A stretch of 64,000 bases of DNA from a gamma proteobacterium symbiont of Ctena orbiculata (lineage in GTDB: Bacteria; Pseudomonadota; Gammaproteobacteria; Chromatiales; Chromatiaceae): NCBI GenBank assembly GCA_003058495.1, contig QBVC01000026.1, positions 62,001 through 126,000 of the forward strand, written 5' to 3'. Under the pieces are notes generated by a model. It did no database searches. It was not told the DNA's origin and saw nothing but the letters and a program-made list of their open reading frames with translations. The translations under genes and the position numbers were made by a program. Every line of letters starts with the position of its first letter. Position 1 is the stretch's first letter. Of the stretch, positions 45,965 through 54,658 are shown one piece after another.

Positions 45965-46614
45965 CAGCGCTCCTCCCCGTGAAGCAGACCTAGCGATTCG
46001 CCGGCGATCTCTCTGACATCGGGGTGGCTGTCGTCGATCATGCCCCGCAGGGCATCGGCGGCGGCGCTGGAACGGGTCAGTCCCAGGTAGTGCGCGGCGT
46101 CGGCGCGCAGCGCGGGATCAGCGGATTGCGCCAGACGGAGCAGGTCCTCGAGCGCCGACTGCCACAGCGGTGTGCCCTGCAGCTCCTCGGCCACCACGCC
46201 GATGCCGATGCGCACGGCGATGGGGGTCTCGGGGAGTTCAAGCAGGCTCAGCAGATCGTGGATGGTCTCTGGATCTTGCTGCAACCTGGCGATGACCCGT
46301 TGTGGGCGCTGGGTCTCCAGGAGGTGGCTGAGGTAGCTGGCATTGCCCGCTTCCTCGCCAGCGAGTTCGGTCCAATGTTCGAGTTCCCCGGGGGAGAGGA
46401 TCCCCTCCAGCTCAAACCCGCCGATCCGTGTCCAGGGCACGCTTCTGACGCCAAGGCGCTGGGCGGCTTCCGGGTGTTCGACGATATTGATTGCCTCGAG
46501 ACGGCCGATTTTCCCCTGTTTCAGGAGATTGTTCAGACCCTGCAGTACCACGGGACAGTGTGCACAGCCGGTGGCCAGCAGTAACAGGGCGTCTGGGGCT
46601 TCGCTTTTACTCAT
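45964..46614 (-). CDS. Thioredoxin-fold/HEAT-repeat fusion protein
   Basis: 216 residues. The N-terminal 85 residues form a thioredoxin-like domain with a CxxC motif (LLATGCAHCPVVLQGLNNLL, then RSVPWTRIGGFELEG with the cis-Pro region). The rest (about residues 100-216) consists of HEAT-like helical repeats (IAVRIGIGVVAEELQ, PALRADAAHYLGLT, DVREIAGESLGLL). No signal peptide. It could act as a redox sensor or scaffold. First gene of the run that leads to YqaA, and divergent from aprB across 542 bp. Confidence 0.8.
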   Translation of the reverse strand: MSKSEAPDALLLLATGCAHCPVVLQGLNNLLKQGKIGRLEAINIVEHPEAAQRLGVRSVPWTRIGGFELEGILSPGELEHWTELAGEEAGNASYLSHLLETQRPQRVIARLQQDPETIHDLLSLLELPETPIAVRIGIGVVAEELQGTPLWQSALEDLLRLAQSADPALRADAAHYLGLTRSSAAADALRGMIDDSHPDVREIAGESLGLLHGEER

Positions 46615-47156
46615 GTGCGCAAGTCGAAATGCGTCACTTTAGCGGAATGGGGCCGTTGTGCAAGCCTTGGTCCGGATCCGGAGGGTCCCGTTCAGCCCCA
46701 AAAATAGCGGCAGAGGCGGAAAGTGCATATCTCCCTTGGGATAGACCCCTCTATTCAGGAGGGGTGGAGGGGAGAGTGGATAAAATGACCTTATTCACTA
46801 TATTGGTATTTTTTTAAGTATAAATAGAGGCTTAGTAAACCAACAAAAACAGTCGGTTTTTCAAGGCGCTAAGTCAATAAGCGTATTTTATGCGCCCTCA
46901 TAAAAAGACTGTTTGGCTAAAGGGATTGTAAGGCATTAATGTTTGTCGCCCTGATTCCAGCTTGCGCGCGTGCGTGCCAGGGAGTGCCTAGCGATGCGGC
47001 CTCGCTGAATCGGGTTCGAATCAAGGTTCGGACGCCGTCGGGCACGGACCGGGATAGAGAATAATGAAAGACACCGGATGATACCGGTTGTGTTTCAAAT
47101 GTCGCGGCATCGCGCGGCGACTGAATCACTGCAGTGAAACCTAGGAGATAAACACC
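46615..47156. other. Intergenic region upstream of aprBA
   Basis: 542 bp between two divergent genes. The middle (about 46790-46920) is AT-rich. There is a 7-bp stem at 46745-46765 (ACCCCTC/GAGGGGT). No credible gene is present; open frames lack start signals. Promoters for aprB and the opposite gene must lie here. AGGAG eight bases before the aprB start is the only clear signal. Confidence 0.55.
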
Positions 47157-47630
47157 ATGCCTACATTTGTGCGTACTGAGAAGTGCGATGGCTGTAAAGG
47201 CCAGGACAGGACAGCTTGCATGTATATCTGTCCTCATGACCTGATGAAGCTGGATAAAGACGGCTCTGAGACCGGTCATGCCATGAAGTCGTTCAACCAA
47301 GAGCCTGAGCAGTGCTGGGAGTGCTACTCCTGCATCAAGATCTGCCCGCAGCAGGCCATCGAAGCGCGTCCCTACGCCGATATCGTACCTCTGGGTGCAT
47401 CTGTACAGCCTCTGCGCGGTACCGACTCCATCATGTGGACCATCAAGTTCCGGAACGGCACCATGAAGCGCTTCAAGTTTCCGATCCGTACCACCCCTGA
47501 GGGTTCCATCGATCCCTACGGTGGCAAGCCCGCCGCTGATATCGCGAAGATCGGTGAGCCCGGTTTCTTCAATCACAATGAGCAGAACGGCTACCGCGCC
47601 GGTGATGCCAGCGAGCTGATCCGCAAATAA
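47157..47630 (+). CDS. aprB: Adenylylsulfate reductase, beta (iron-sulfur) subunit
   Basis: 157 residues. Two [4Fe-4S] clusters: CDGCKGQDRTACMYICPHD at residues 10-28 and CWECYSCIKICPQQAIEA at 53-70. The C-terminal tail (MWTIKFRNGTMKRFKFPI ...) wraps around AprA in known structures. Electron-transfer subunit of the enzyme that interconverts APS with sulfite plus AMP; in an oxidiser it runs towards APS. Strong AGGAG signal and biased codon use fit high expression. 48 bp before aprA. Confidence 0.97.
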   Translation: MPTFVRTEKCDGCKGQDRTACMYICPHDLMKLDKDGSETGHAMKSFNQEPEQCWECYSCIKICPQQAIEARPYADIVPLGASVQPLRGTDSIMWTIKFRNGTMKRFKFPIRTTPEGSIDPYGGKPAADIAKIGEPGFFNHNEQNGYRAGDASELIRK

Positions 47631-47678
47631 GCGGTTTCAGACAGATTTAGAAACTAATCATATTTTGAGGAATAGAAA

Positions 47679-49664
47679 ATGGCTGAATTCGGAAATCCGG
47701 AAGTCGTCCAAGAAGAGGTAGACATCCTCCTGATCGGCGGTGGCATGGCTTGTAGTGGTGCCGCTTATGAGATCGGACCCTGGGTGCAGGCTGCCGGTGG
47801 CGACATCAAAGTTAAGCTGGTCGACAAGGCCGCTATGGATCGGTCCGGTGCTGTGGCACAGGGCCTCTCCGCTATCAACACCTACATCGGTTCGGAGCAG
47901 GATCCCGCCGATTACGCACGCATGGTCTCCAACGACCTGATGGGTATCACCCGCGACGACCTGGCCTACGACCTGGGCCGTCACGTCGATGAATCCGTCC
48001 ACCTGTTCGAAGAGTGGGGTCTGCCGATCTGGAAGACCGACGAGAACGGTGAGCGTCACGACGGCTCCAAGGGCATGACCCCGCTGAAGGACGGCGGCAA
48101 GCCCGTACGCTCCGGTAAGTGGCAGATCATGATCAACGGTGAGTCCTACAAGTGGATCGTCGCCGAGGCCGCGAAGAAGGCGCTGGGCATGGATAACATC
48201 CAGGAGCGTATCTTCATCGTCAAGCTGGTCAACGACAAGAACGACAGCAACCGTATCGCCGGTGCCGTTGGTTTCTCCGTGCGTGAGCACAAGCTCTATG
48301 TCTTCAAGGCAAAGGCCATCCTGTTGGCCGCCGGTGGTTGTGTAAACATCTTCCGTCCCCGCTCCGTGGGTGAGGGTCAGGGCCGTGCCTGGTACCCGGT
48401 ATGGAACGCCGGTTCCACCTACGCCATGGCTGCAGAGGCCGGTGCTGAGCTGACCATGATGGAAAACCGCTTCGTACCCACCCGTTTCAAAGACGGTTAC
48501 GGTCCTGTCGGTGCCTGGTTCCTGCTCTTCAAATCGAAGGCCACCAACGCCTTCGGCGAGGTCTACATGGACCGCAACAAGGAGATGCTGGACGACTATC
48601 CTCCCTATGGCCAGGCTGCGGTTCCCGCATCCTGCCTGCGTAACCACCTGATGCTCAAAGAGATGAAGGAAGGCCGCGGTCCCATCTGGATGGACACCGT
48701 CACCGCCCTTGCCAACCTGCGTGAGACCCTGTCTCCCCGTGAGGTCAAGCATCTGGAAGCGGAAGCCTGGGAAGACTTCCTGGATATGTGTATCGGCCAG
48801 TGCGGCATCTGGGCCGGTGAGAACATCGAGCCTGAGAAGAAGAACTCAGAGCTGATGCCCACCGAACCCTACCTGTTGGGCTCTCACTCCGGTTGCTGCG
48901 GCATCTGGACCTCCGGTCCCGATGATGTCGGCGCGCCTACCGATGAGACCGAGGCCGGCGTTCCGGATCACCTGCCCAAGGGCTGGAACTGGGGCTACCG
49001 TGGCATGACCACCGTCTCCGGTCTGTTCACCGCCGGTGACGGCGTGGGCGCTTCCGGACACAAGTTCTCTTCCGGTTCCCATGCCGAAGGCCGTATGGCC
49101 GCCAAGGCGATGGTCAAATACGTCATGGACAACAAGGACCTCAGCCCCGAGCTGGATACCGATGTTGATTCCCTGATCGAAGAGATCTACCGTCCGGTCC
49201 GCAACTACCTTGAGCACAAGGACTACAGCACCGCGATCGATGTGAATCCCAACTACATCACCCCGCGCATGCTGCAGTTCCGTCTGCAGAAGGTCATGGA
49301 TGAGTACGTTGCCGGTGTTGCCACCTACTACACCACCAACGAGCACATGCTGGACCTGGCTGAGCAGAAGCTGGAGATGCTGAAGGAAGATGCGCTGAAG
49401 ATGCGCGCCAAAGACCTCCACGAGCTGCTGCGTGCCTGGGAGAACTACCACCGCATCCTCACCGCTGAAGCCCACATGAAACACATTCAGTTCCGTCAGG
49501 AGTCCCGTTATCCCGGTTTCTACTACCGCATGGATAAGAACTTCGTCGACGAAGAGAACTGGAAGTGCTTCGTGAACTCCGTCTACGATAAAGAGACCAA
49601 GACCTACAAGTGCTTCAAGCGGGCACACGTAGATATCGTAGATAAGGCTAAGCTGTTCAAGTAA
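47679..49664 (+). CDS. aprA: Adenylylsulfate reductase, alpha (FAD) subunit
   Basis: 661 residues. FAD-binding N-terminus (VDILLIGGGMACSGAAYEI), substrate region with WGLPIWKTDENGERHDGSKG, and sections such as MMENRFVPTRFKDGYGPVGAWFLL that are near-invariant in AprA. Length matches. GAGGAATAG precedes the ATG. The gene pair has a strong terminator downstream; the membrane subunit AprM found beside aprBA in some sulfur oxidisers is not present. AprA is a phylogenetic marker and could place the organism. Confidence 0.98.
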   Translation: MAEFGNPEVVQEEVDILLIGGGMACSGAAYEIGPWVQAAGGDIKVKLVDKAAMDRSGAVAQGLSAINTYIGSEQDPADYARMVSNDLMGITRDDLAYDLGRHVDESVHLFEEWGLPIWKTDENGERHDGSKGMTPLKDGGKPVRSGKWQIMINGESYKWIVAEAAKKALGMDNIQERIFIVKLVNDKNDSNRIAGAVGFSVREHKLYVFKAKAILLAAGGCVNIFRPRSVGEGQGRAWYPVWNAGSTYAMAAEAGAELTMMENRFVPTRFKDGYGPVGAWFLLFKSKATNAFGEVYMDRNKEMLDDYPPYGQAAVPASCLRNHLMLKEMKEGRGPIWMDTVTALANLRETLSPREVKHLEAEAWEDFLDMCIGQCGIWAGENIEPEKKNSELMPTEPYLLGSHSGCCGIWTSGPDDVGAPTDETEAGVPDHLPKGWNWGYRGMTTVSGLFTAGDGVGASGHKFSSGSHAEGRMAAKAMVKYVMDNKDLSPELDTDVDSLIEEIYRPVRNYLEHKDYSTAIDVNPNYITPRMLQFRLQKVMDEYVAGVATYYTTNEHMLDLAEQKLEMLKEDALKMRAKDLHELLRAWENYHRILTAEAHMKHIQFRQESRYPGFYYRMDKNFVDEENWKCFVNSVYDKETKTYKCFKRAHVDIVDKAKLFK

Positions 49665-49691
49665 TCCTTGACCGCCTAGTGACTTAGGAAG

Positions 49692-49724
49692 GTCCGGGTA
49701 CCGCAAGGTGCCCGGACTTTTCCG
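49692..49724 (+). terminator. Rho-independent terminator after aprBA
   Basis: GTCCGGGTACC at 49692-49702 pairs with GGTGCCCGGAC at 49707-49717 around a GCAA tetraloop, followed by TTTTCCGTCTTT. Confidence 0.92.
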
Positions 49725-49844
49725 TCTTTAAAGCATGCCGTTTGTGCGGTTTTTAAATGAACACGGGCGTATGGCTATACTCTATATGCTGTGCCCATTT
49801 GCAAATTGTTAACCACAGGCCGATCCCTATATCGGAGACAGACC

Positions 49845-50735
49845 ATGAGCGAAAAATTCGATATTCCCTTCAAGAGCAGTTTCGTCCCCTCGGTGCTCGA
49901 GCCGGGCGCCAGGATCAAGTTCAACTGCCACAAGGGGATCTCCTGTTTCAACGCCTGCTGTAAACATGCCGACATCCAGCTGACGCCCTACGACATCCTG
50001 CGCCTGAAGGATAACCTGGGCGTCAGCGTCACCGACTTTCTGAAGAACCATACCGTCCCCTTTGAGATGGACAAGGATGGACTGCCCGGGGTGAAGCTGC
50101 GTACCGACAACGAGGGCGCCTGCCTGTTTGTCGACGAGGAGGGCTGCAGCGTCTACAAGGACCGTCCCACGGCCTGCCGCTACTACCCCATCGGCCACAT
50201 GGCGATGCGCGAGGCGGGGGCCAGCGACGACGAGGCGCGCTATTTCCTGATCCAGGAGGATCACTGCAAGGGACACGAAGAGGAGCGGGAGATCAGCGTG
50301 GACGACTACCGCAAGGAGCAGGAGGTCGAGGCCTACGATCAGATCAACCGGGAATGGCTGCAGCTGATGCTGAAGAAGAAATCGGCCGGCCCGACCATCG
50401 GCCGCCCCTCGGATACCAGCCTGCAGTTCTTTTTCATGTGCTCCTATGATACCGATCGCCTGCGCCGCTTCGTCCTGAGCGACTCCTTCAAGGCCTCATA
50501 TGATATGGATGACTCCTTTTACGAGACCATGGAAAAAGAGGATCTCGCACTGATGCAGTTCGGCGTCCGGCTGCTGAAACAGGTGCTGTTCGGCGATGTC
50601 ACCATTCCGGTCAAGGAGAATGCCGCGGAGCAACGTGTAGAGGAGCGCAAAGAGATCCTGGAGATGCGCAGAAAGGCGGAGGCGGAGCTCCATCAGCAGA
50701 AGCAGGAGCAGCAGATGAAGGATGCCATGTCCTGA
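49845..50735 (+). CDS. YkgJ family cysteine cluster protein
   Basis: 296 residues from the ATG at 49845 (GGAGACAGACC upstream; longer frame unlikely). Cysteines CHKGISCFNACCKH near the N-terminus and CLFVDEEGCSVYKDRPTACR further on make the YkgJ zinc/iron-chelating module (CxxxCC...C...CxxYxxRPxxCR). A long charged C-terminal tail follows. The role of the family is not known; metal-centre handling is suspected. It lies just after aprBA but the terminator between them suggests separate transcription. Confidence 0.85.
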   Translation: MSEKFDIPFKSSFVPSVLEPGARIKFNCHKGISCFNACCKHADIQLTPYDILRLKDNLGVSVTDFLKNHTVPFEMDKDGLPGVKLRTDNEGACLFVDEEGCSVYKDRPTACRYYPIGHMAMREAGASDDEARYFLIQEDHCKGHEEEREISVDDYRKEQEVEAYDQINREWLQLMLKKKSAGPTIGRPSDTSLQFFFMCSYDTDRLRRFVLSDSFKASYDMDDSFYETMEKEDLALMQFGVRLLKQVLFGDVTIPVKENAAEQRVEERKEILEMRRKAEAELHQQKQEQQMKDAMS

Positions 50736-50750
50736 TTTGTTTAAGAATCG

Positions 50751-51084
50751 AGTCCGCAAATGAACGCCAATAAACGCAAATCATTTTGTTTTCGTTCCCA
50801 CGCTTCTGTGTGGGAATAAGTCAAGGATTGGTGTTGCGTTGATTGATTGGTGGGGTAGTGTCCCACCCCGCAGCTATCGTATCAAAATAGCAGACCGGAG
50901 GTGGCTGGCGTAGCGCTTTCGCTGCAGCGGCAGGGATGCCGCGGTAGCCCCGTCAGAACAAGGACGTGCTGTTGGGGCGGCGGAGAAAGCGCTACGCCAG
51001 CCACCGTGACTTTCCCTGGTTCGTACCAAGAACACCGGAATGAGAAAAACGGCCTTTGCGATTATTGGCGTTCATTTGCGGACT
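50751..51084. repeat. Composite inverted-repeat element, copy 3
   Basis: 334 bp. Terminal repeats at 50751-50781 and 51055-51084. Inside: a GTTCCCACGC/GTGTGGGAA hairpin at 50794-50816, a GGTGGGG/CCCCACC-type hairpin at 50849-50870, and the 106-bp GGTGGCTGGCGTAGC unit at 50900-51005, whose middle is in the opposite orientation to copy 1. Between the convergent YkgJ-like and pterin dehydratase genes. Confidence 0.88.
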
Positions 51085-51093
51085 TTCTTTCTT

Positions 51094-51435
51094 TTACCCG
51101 CCATACAGCCGGTCGGTCTTCGCCGCCATGATGAAATCGTTGCGGTGGAGCCCCTTTATCTTGTGTGACCACCAGGTGACGGTGGTCTTGCCCCACTCCG
51201 TGAGCAGGGCGGGGTGGTGCCCCTCATCCTCGGCAAGCGCACCGACCCTGTTGGTGAACGCCAGGCTCTCGACGAAGTTCTTGAACGGGTAGATCTTCTC
51301 CAGCTGCATGATGCCGTCGCGCACCTCGATGTTCCAGTCGGGGATGATACGTATCAGCTCGGCAAGCTCATCATCGCTGACTTTTGGCGCATCAGCGCGA
51401 CAGGCCTCACACTTTTCTTCGGTCAGTGCTGCCAT
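51094..51435 (-). CDS. phhB: Pterin-4a-carbinolamine dehydratase
   Basis: 113 residues from the ATG at 51433-51435; a longer frame upstream has no support. The family core is plain: [20 protein letters not shown], then [24 protein letters not shown] (the EDEGHHP metal/pterin motif) and [21 protein letters not shown]. It recycles 4a-hydroxytetrahydropterin; in bacteria without phenylalanine hydroxylase it is often tied to molybdopterin or folate metabolism. An N-terminal CEACRA is usual in this group. Confidence 0.95.
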   Translation of the reverse strand: MAALTEEKCEACRADAPKVSDDELAELIRIIPDWNIEVRDGIMQLEKIYPFKNFVESLAFTNRVGALAEDEGHHPALLTEWGKTTVTWWSHKIKGLHRNDFIMAAKTDRLYGG

Positions 51436-51597
51436 ATGGGTATTTCCTCTCTTCCAATATCTCGGATATAGTAGGCTTAGGTGGGCGTTCGATACTTCGT
51501 ATGGATCTCCACACACAGGGATTATCATTCAGATTGCCGTGATAGCATACACAGAATCAATAGGGGAAAGCGGCACTTCGGTGCGGCCTCAAGATCA

Positions 51598-52992
51598 GTG
51601 ACTAAACGCGCGCTCATTGTTGATGATTCGAAGACCGCCCGGCAGGTCCTGTCGGGTAAACTCTCCAATTACGGTATCTCCGTGGTGGCGCTGGAGTCGG
51701 CAGCAGCGGCAATCGACTATCTCTATGAAAATGCGCCGGACGCCATCTTCCTGGATTACGAGATGCCGGGCATGGACGGCTTCCAGGCATTGAAGGTTAT
51801 CAAGTCCAATCCCCATACCGCCGTGATACCTGTCATGATGTACACCTCGAAGGCGGGCGGATTGGAGGTTAGTCAGGCGAGGGCGCTGGGCGCGGTCGGC
51901 GTTTTGCCGAAACAGCTGGAGGCGCAGGACCTCGAGGATGTGCTCCACTCGCTGCACCTGATGCCTGACCAGGAATCCCTGGTGCACGGTTTCGAGGATA
52001 GCGAGCTGGATGGGGTCACCCCGATCCGCCGCCAGACCAATATCCACTCCATCCATGAGCACGAGCGCCGCAAGTCCGCGCCGGTCGGGCCGATCAGTCT
52101 GCCCCTGGATGATTTTCAGGGTTCCCTTTCGGCAGGCGCGGACTCATTGAAGCGCTTCATTCGCAAGGAGCAGTATCAGAGCGAGAATCGCCTGCAGGAG
52201 AAGCTGGAGAAACACTTTGCCGAGACCCAGAGCGAGCTGTATGAACTCGAGGCCATGCAGGAGGCCTCGCGGTCCCAGGCCAGGCGGGCGGCGCTTCTGG
52301 GCATATTGAGCCTGTTCATACTCTTTATCGGCTTTGCCTTCATCTACTATTTTCTCGTGCTCTCACCAACACGGCAGAACACCGCTGCAACGTTTGAAGA
52401 TGGCAGCGAGGAGCTGTTGCAGTTGATCGGCATCCAAGGCGAGAAGTTGGAGCTGTTGTCGCAGAAAATCGATGAAGCCGGGTATGGCGACGAGGCCAAC
52501 GCGGTTGCGCTATTGCCGCTCAAGCTGATCGAATGGGCCGCGAATCAGGGCACAGAGTTTGCCTATGGCGAAAGACCGTTCAATGACCAGCGGGCGTTGT
52601 GGCTGTCGGAACTGGTGGATCAGCTCAAGGAGGCGGGGTTTCGCGGTACCATCGAATTGCGTGCCTCCCACGGTAACTTCTGTCTGCAGAAGAATCCCGA
52701 CGACGAACTGATTCTGGCCAAGGAGGGGCTGGCTGTCGGCGACTGCCTGTTTGCCGCAGATCACCGTGGCAGCAACGATTGGCTGAATGATCAATCCGTC
52801 GCCTTTGCCAACTACATAAACGTGGAGCTGGCAAGAAGCGGCGGCGAACTGGAGATTCTGCTCTTCAGCAGCGGCTACAACGATCCCGTCATACCCTATC
52901 CATCGATCTACGAAGTGAAGACGGTAGCGGAGTGGAACCGGATCGCGGCGCAGAATCAGCGGGTGAGAGTCAGTCTATACAACACCCCCTGA
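51598..52992 (+). CDS. Receiver domain anchored in the membrane, with periplasmic C-terminal domain
   Basis: 464 residues from the GTG at 51598; the frame is open from 51481 but that part is not receiver-like. N-terminal receiver domain with Asp9, Asp10, phospho-acceptor Asp53 (FLDYEMPGMDG), Thr83 and Lys105 (GVLPKQ). A linker and coiled coil (about 185-228) follow, then one membrane helix (LLGILSLFILFIGFAFIYYF, residues 233-252), then about 200 periplasmic residues of an unknown, probably OmpA-like/beta-alpha fold (GTIELRASHGNFCLQK, ANYINVELARSGGELEILL). No output domain is seen on the cytoplasmic side, so phosphorylation may act across the membrane. Confidence 0.85.
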   Translation: MTKRALIVDDSKTARQVLSGKLSNYGISVVALESAAAAIDYLYENAPDAIFLDYEMPGMDGFQALKVIKSNPHTAVIPVMMYTSKAGGLEVSQARALGAVGVLPKQLEAQDLEDVLHSLHLMPDQESLVHGFEDSELDGVTPIRRQTNIHSIHEHERRKSAPVGPISLPLDDFQGSLSAGADSLKRFIRKEQYQSENRLQEKLEKHFAETQSELYELEAMQEASRSQARRAALLGILSLFILFIGFAFIYYFLVLSPTRQNTAATFEDGSEELLQLIGIQGEKLELLSQKIDEAGYGDEANAVALLPLKLIEWAANQGTEFAYGERPFNDQRALWLSELVDQLKEAGFRGTIELRASHGNFCLQKNPDDELILAKEGLAVGDCLFAADHRGSNDWLNDQSVAFANYINVELARSGGELEILLFSSGYNDPVIPYPSIYEVKTVAEWNRIAAQNQRVRVSLYNTP

Positions 52993-53111
52993 CCTTGTAT
53001 TCACTGCCCGCCCATACCGGGTCGATACACCGTTGCTGGGACTATTCCTGACTTGGTCCGAGTGTCACTGCAGCGATCTTCTATGACCCAGGCCGGTGGC
53101 GCGGAATTTGA

Positions 53112-54575
53112 TTAGGCGGTGACGGTCCGGCTGGAGGCCCAGCTTCGTAAACGGGCGATCTTCTCGGCCATCAACACCGAAAGCGGCCTGGTCTGTTCGA
53201 TCTCGCCAAGGATATGCGCGGTATCGAGGGGCTCCTTGGACGCATGGGACGCGTAGAGGGCTGAGACAATCGCCTGTTCTATCTCGGCGCCGGAGAAACC
53301 CTCGCTGGATTGCTGTAATCTTTGTATATCGAAGGCGGCGGGATCCTGCTCGCGCTTGCCGAGGTGGATATGGAAGATCGCCTCCCGTACCTCGGCGTCC
53401 GGAAGATCGACGAAGAAGACCTCGTCGAATCGCCCCTTGCGCAGCAGCTCGGGTGGCAGCATCTCGATATCGTTGGCGGTGGCCACCAGAAAGACCCGGG
53501 AGTCGCGCTCCGCCATCCAGGTAAGCAGGGTGCCTAGGATGCGCTTCGAGGGACCGCCGTCATCGTCCGTGGCGAGTCCCTTCTCGATCTCGTCGATCCA
53601 GAGTACGCAGGGCGCCATCGACTCGGCTGTCTTCAGGGAGGCGCGCAGATTGCGTTCGGTTTCACCATAGTACTTGTTGTAGAGGGTGGCGAAGTCGAGG
53701 CGCAGCAGGGGCAGGTGCCAACTGCCGGCGACCGATTTCGCCGCCAGGCTCTTGCCGCCGCCCTGTACGCCCAGCAGGAGTATCCCCTTGGGCAGGTCGA
53801 GTCCGCGCGGAGGTCGATCGGCGACAAAGATCCTGCGGCGCTGCTCCAGCCAGCGTTTCAGGTTGGCAAGTCCGGCCACCTGACTGAATTTCGCGCTGTC
53901 GAGTTCGAGGGAGAGTACCCCGGTATTGTCGAGCAGGCGGTATTTCGTCTTCGCCAGCTCGTCGAGGTCGGTCTCGGTGAGCATGCCGTCGTCATAGATG
54001 GCGTTGCGGATCAGCTGCCTGGCGTCCTTCAGGCTGAGGCCGGAGAGATTGCCCAGCATGGGCTCGATCACTTCGCGGCTTGCCTTGACGTTGCGGTTGT
54101 TCCTGCGTCCCCAATCCCGGATCTCTGCCTGGAGCAGGTTTTTCAAGGCGTTGCGATCGGGCAGTGACAGCTCGAACCTGGCTGCAAGGGATCGCAGCTC
54201 GTCAGGTATCTCCGCGTTGTGACTGACCAGGACGAGGGTCTGTGACGGACTGCCAAGGGCGATCTCCTTGAGTTGGCGCAGGGTCAGGGGATCGTCCAGC
54301 CAGTGGTGGACATCCATCAGCATGTAGATGGCCGGCGCGGTGCGGCCGGCAAGTTCAGCGAGAATCCTGGAGGGCTCTTTGATCGCCAGGTGGCTGGTCT
54401 GATTGGTATGCAGATTGGTCAGCCCGCTGGCCACGGTCCAACGCAGCAACTGACGTCCCAGTTGGTTGGCGAGGCGTTCGAAGAGGGTTTCGACCTGCTT
54501 TTCATCATCGCTTTCGATGAAGAGTATGGAGGTGCCGGATGTGATGATGAGTTCGAGGTCTTGGAGGTCGCTCAT
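53112..54575 (-). CDS. Ycf46-like AAA ATPase
   Basis: 487 residues. An N-terminal domain of about 210 residues resembling an inactive AAA module (TSILFIESDDEKQVETLFER, AIYMLMDVHHWLDD, TLVLVSHNAEIPDELRSLA) precedes a full AAA domain: Walker A GILLLGVQGGGKSLAAKS, Walker B PCVLWIDEIEKGLA, second region of homology with LLRKGRFDEVFFVDLP. This is the organisation of the cyanobacterial and plastid Ycf46 family. Role uncertain, possibly remodelling of complexes linked to inorganic carbon or photosynthesis in cyanobacteria. Single-gene unit here, convergent with the membrane receiver gene. Confidence 0.88.
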   Translation of the reverse strand: MSDLQDLELIITSGTSILFIESDDEKQVETLFERLANQLGRQLLRWTVASGLTNLHTNQTSHLAIKEPSRILAELAGRTAPAIYMLMDVHHWLDDPLTLRQLKEIALGSPSQTLVLVSHNAEIPDELRSLAARFELSLPDRNALKNLLQAEIRDWGRRNNRNVKASREVIEPMLGNLSGLSLKDARQLIRNAIYDDGMLTETDLDELAKTKYRLLDNTGVLSLELDSAKFSQVAGLANLKRWLEQRRRIFVADRPPRGLDLPKGILLLGVQGGGKSLAAKSVAGSWHLPLLRLDFATLYNKYYGETERNLRASLKTAESMAPCVLWIDEIEKGLATDDDGGPSKRILGTLLTWMAERDSRVFLVATANDIEMLPPELLRKGRFDEVFFVDLPDAEVREAIFHIHLGKREQDPAAFDIQRLQQSSEGFSGAEIEQAIVSALYASHASKEPLDTAHILGEIEQTRPLSVLMAEKIARLRSWASSRTVTA

Positions 54576-54658
54576 TCCGTCTGCGAATGGTCTATTGCCT
54601 GAATCTGCTGTCTGTCATGCTATATGTTAGTCATCGTGGGTTCAACCTTGACGCCTGA

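Noticed and set aside
46985-47040. tRNA-like TTCGAAT loop sequence upstream of aprB
   Set aside because: The flanking bases do not form a T-stem and no acceptor, D or anticodon arms are found.
22664-51084. Possible CRISPR array, because of many short repeats
   Set aside because: Repeats are inverted and dispersed over tens of kilobases, without regular spacers; no cas genes.
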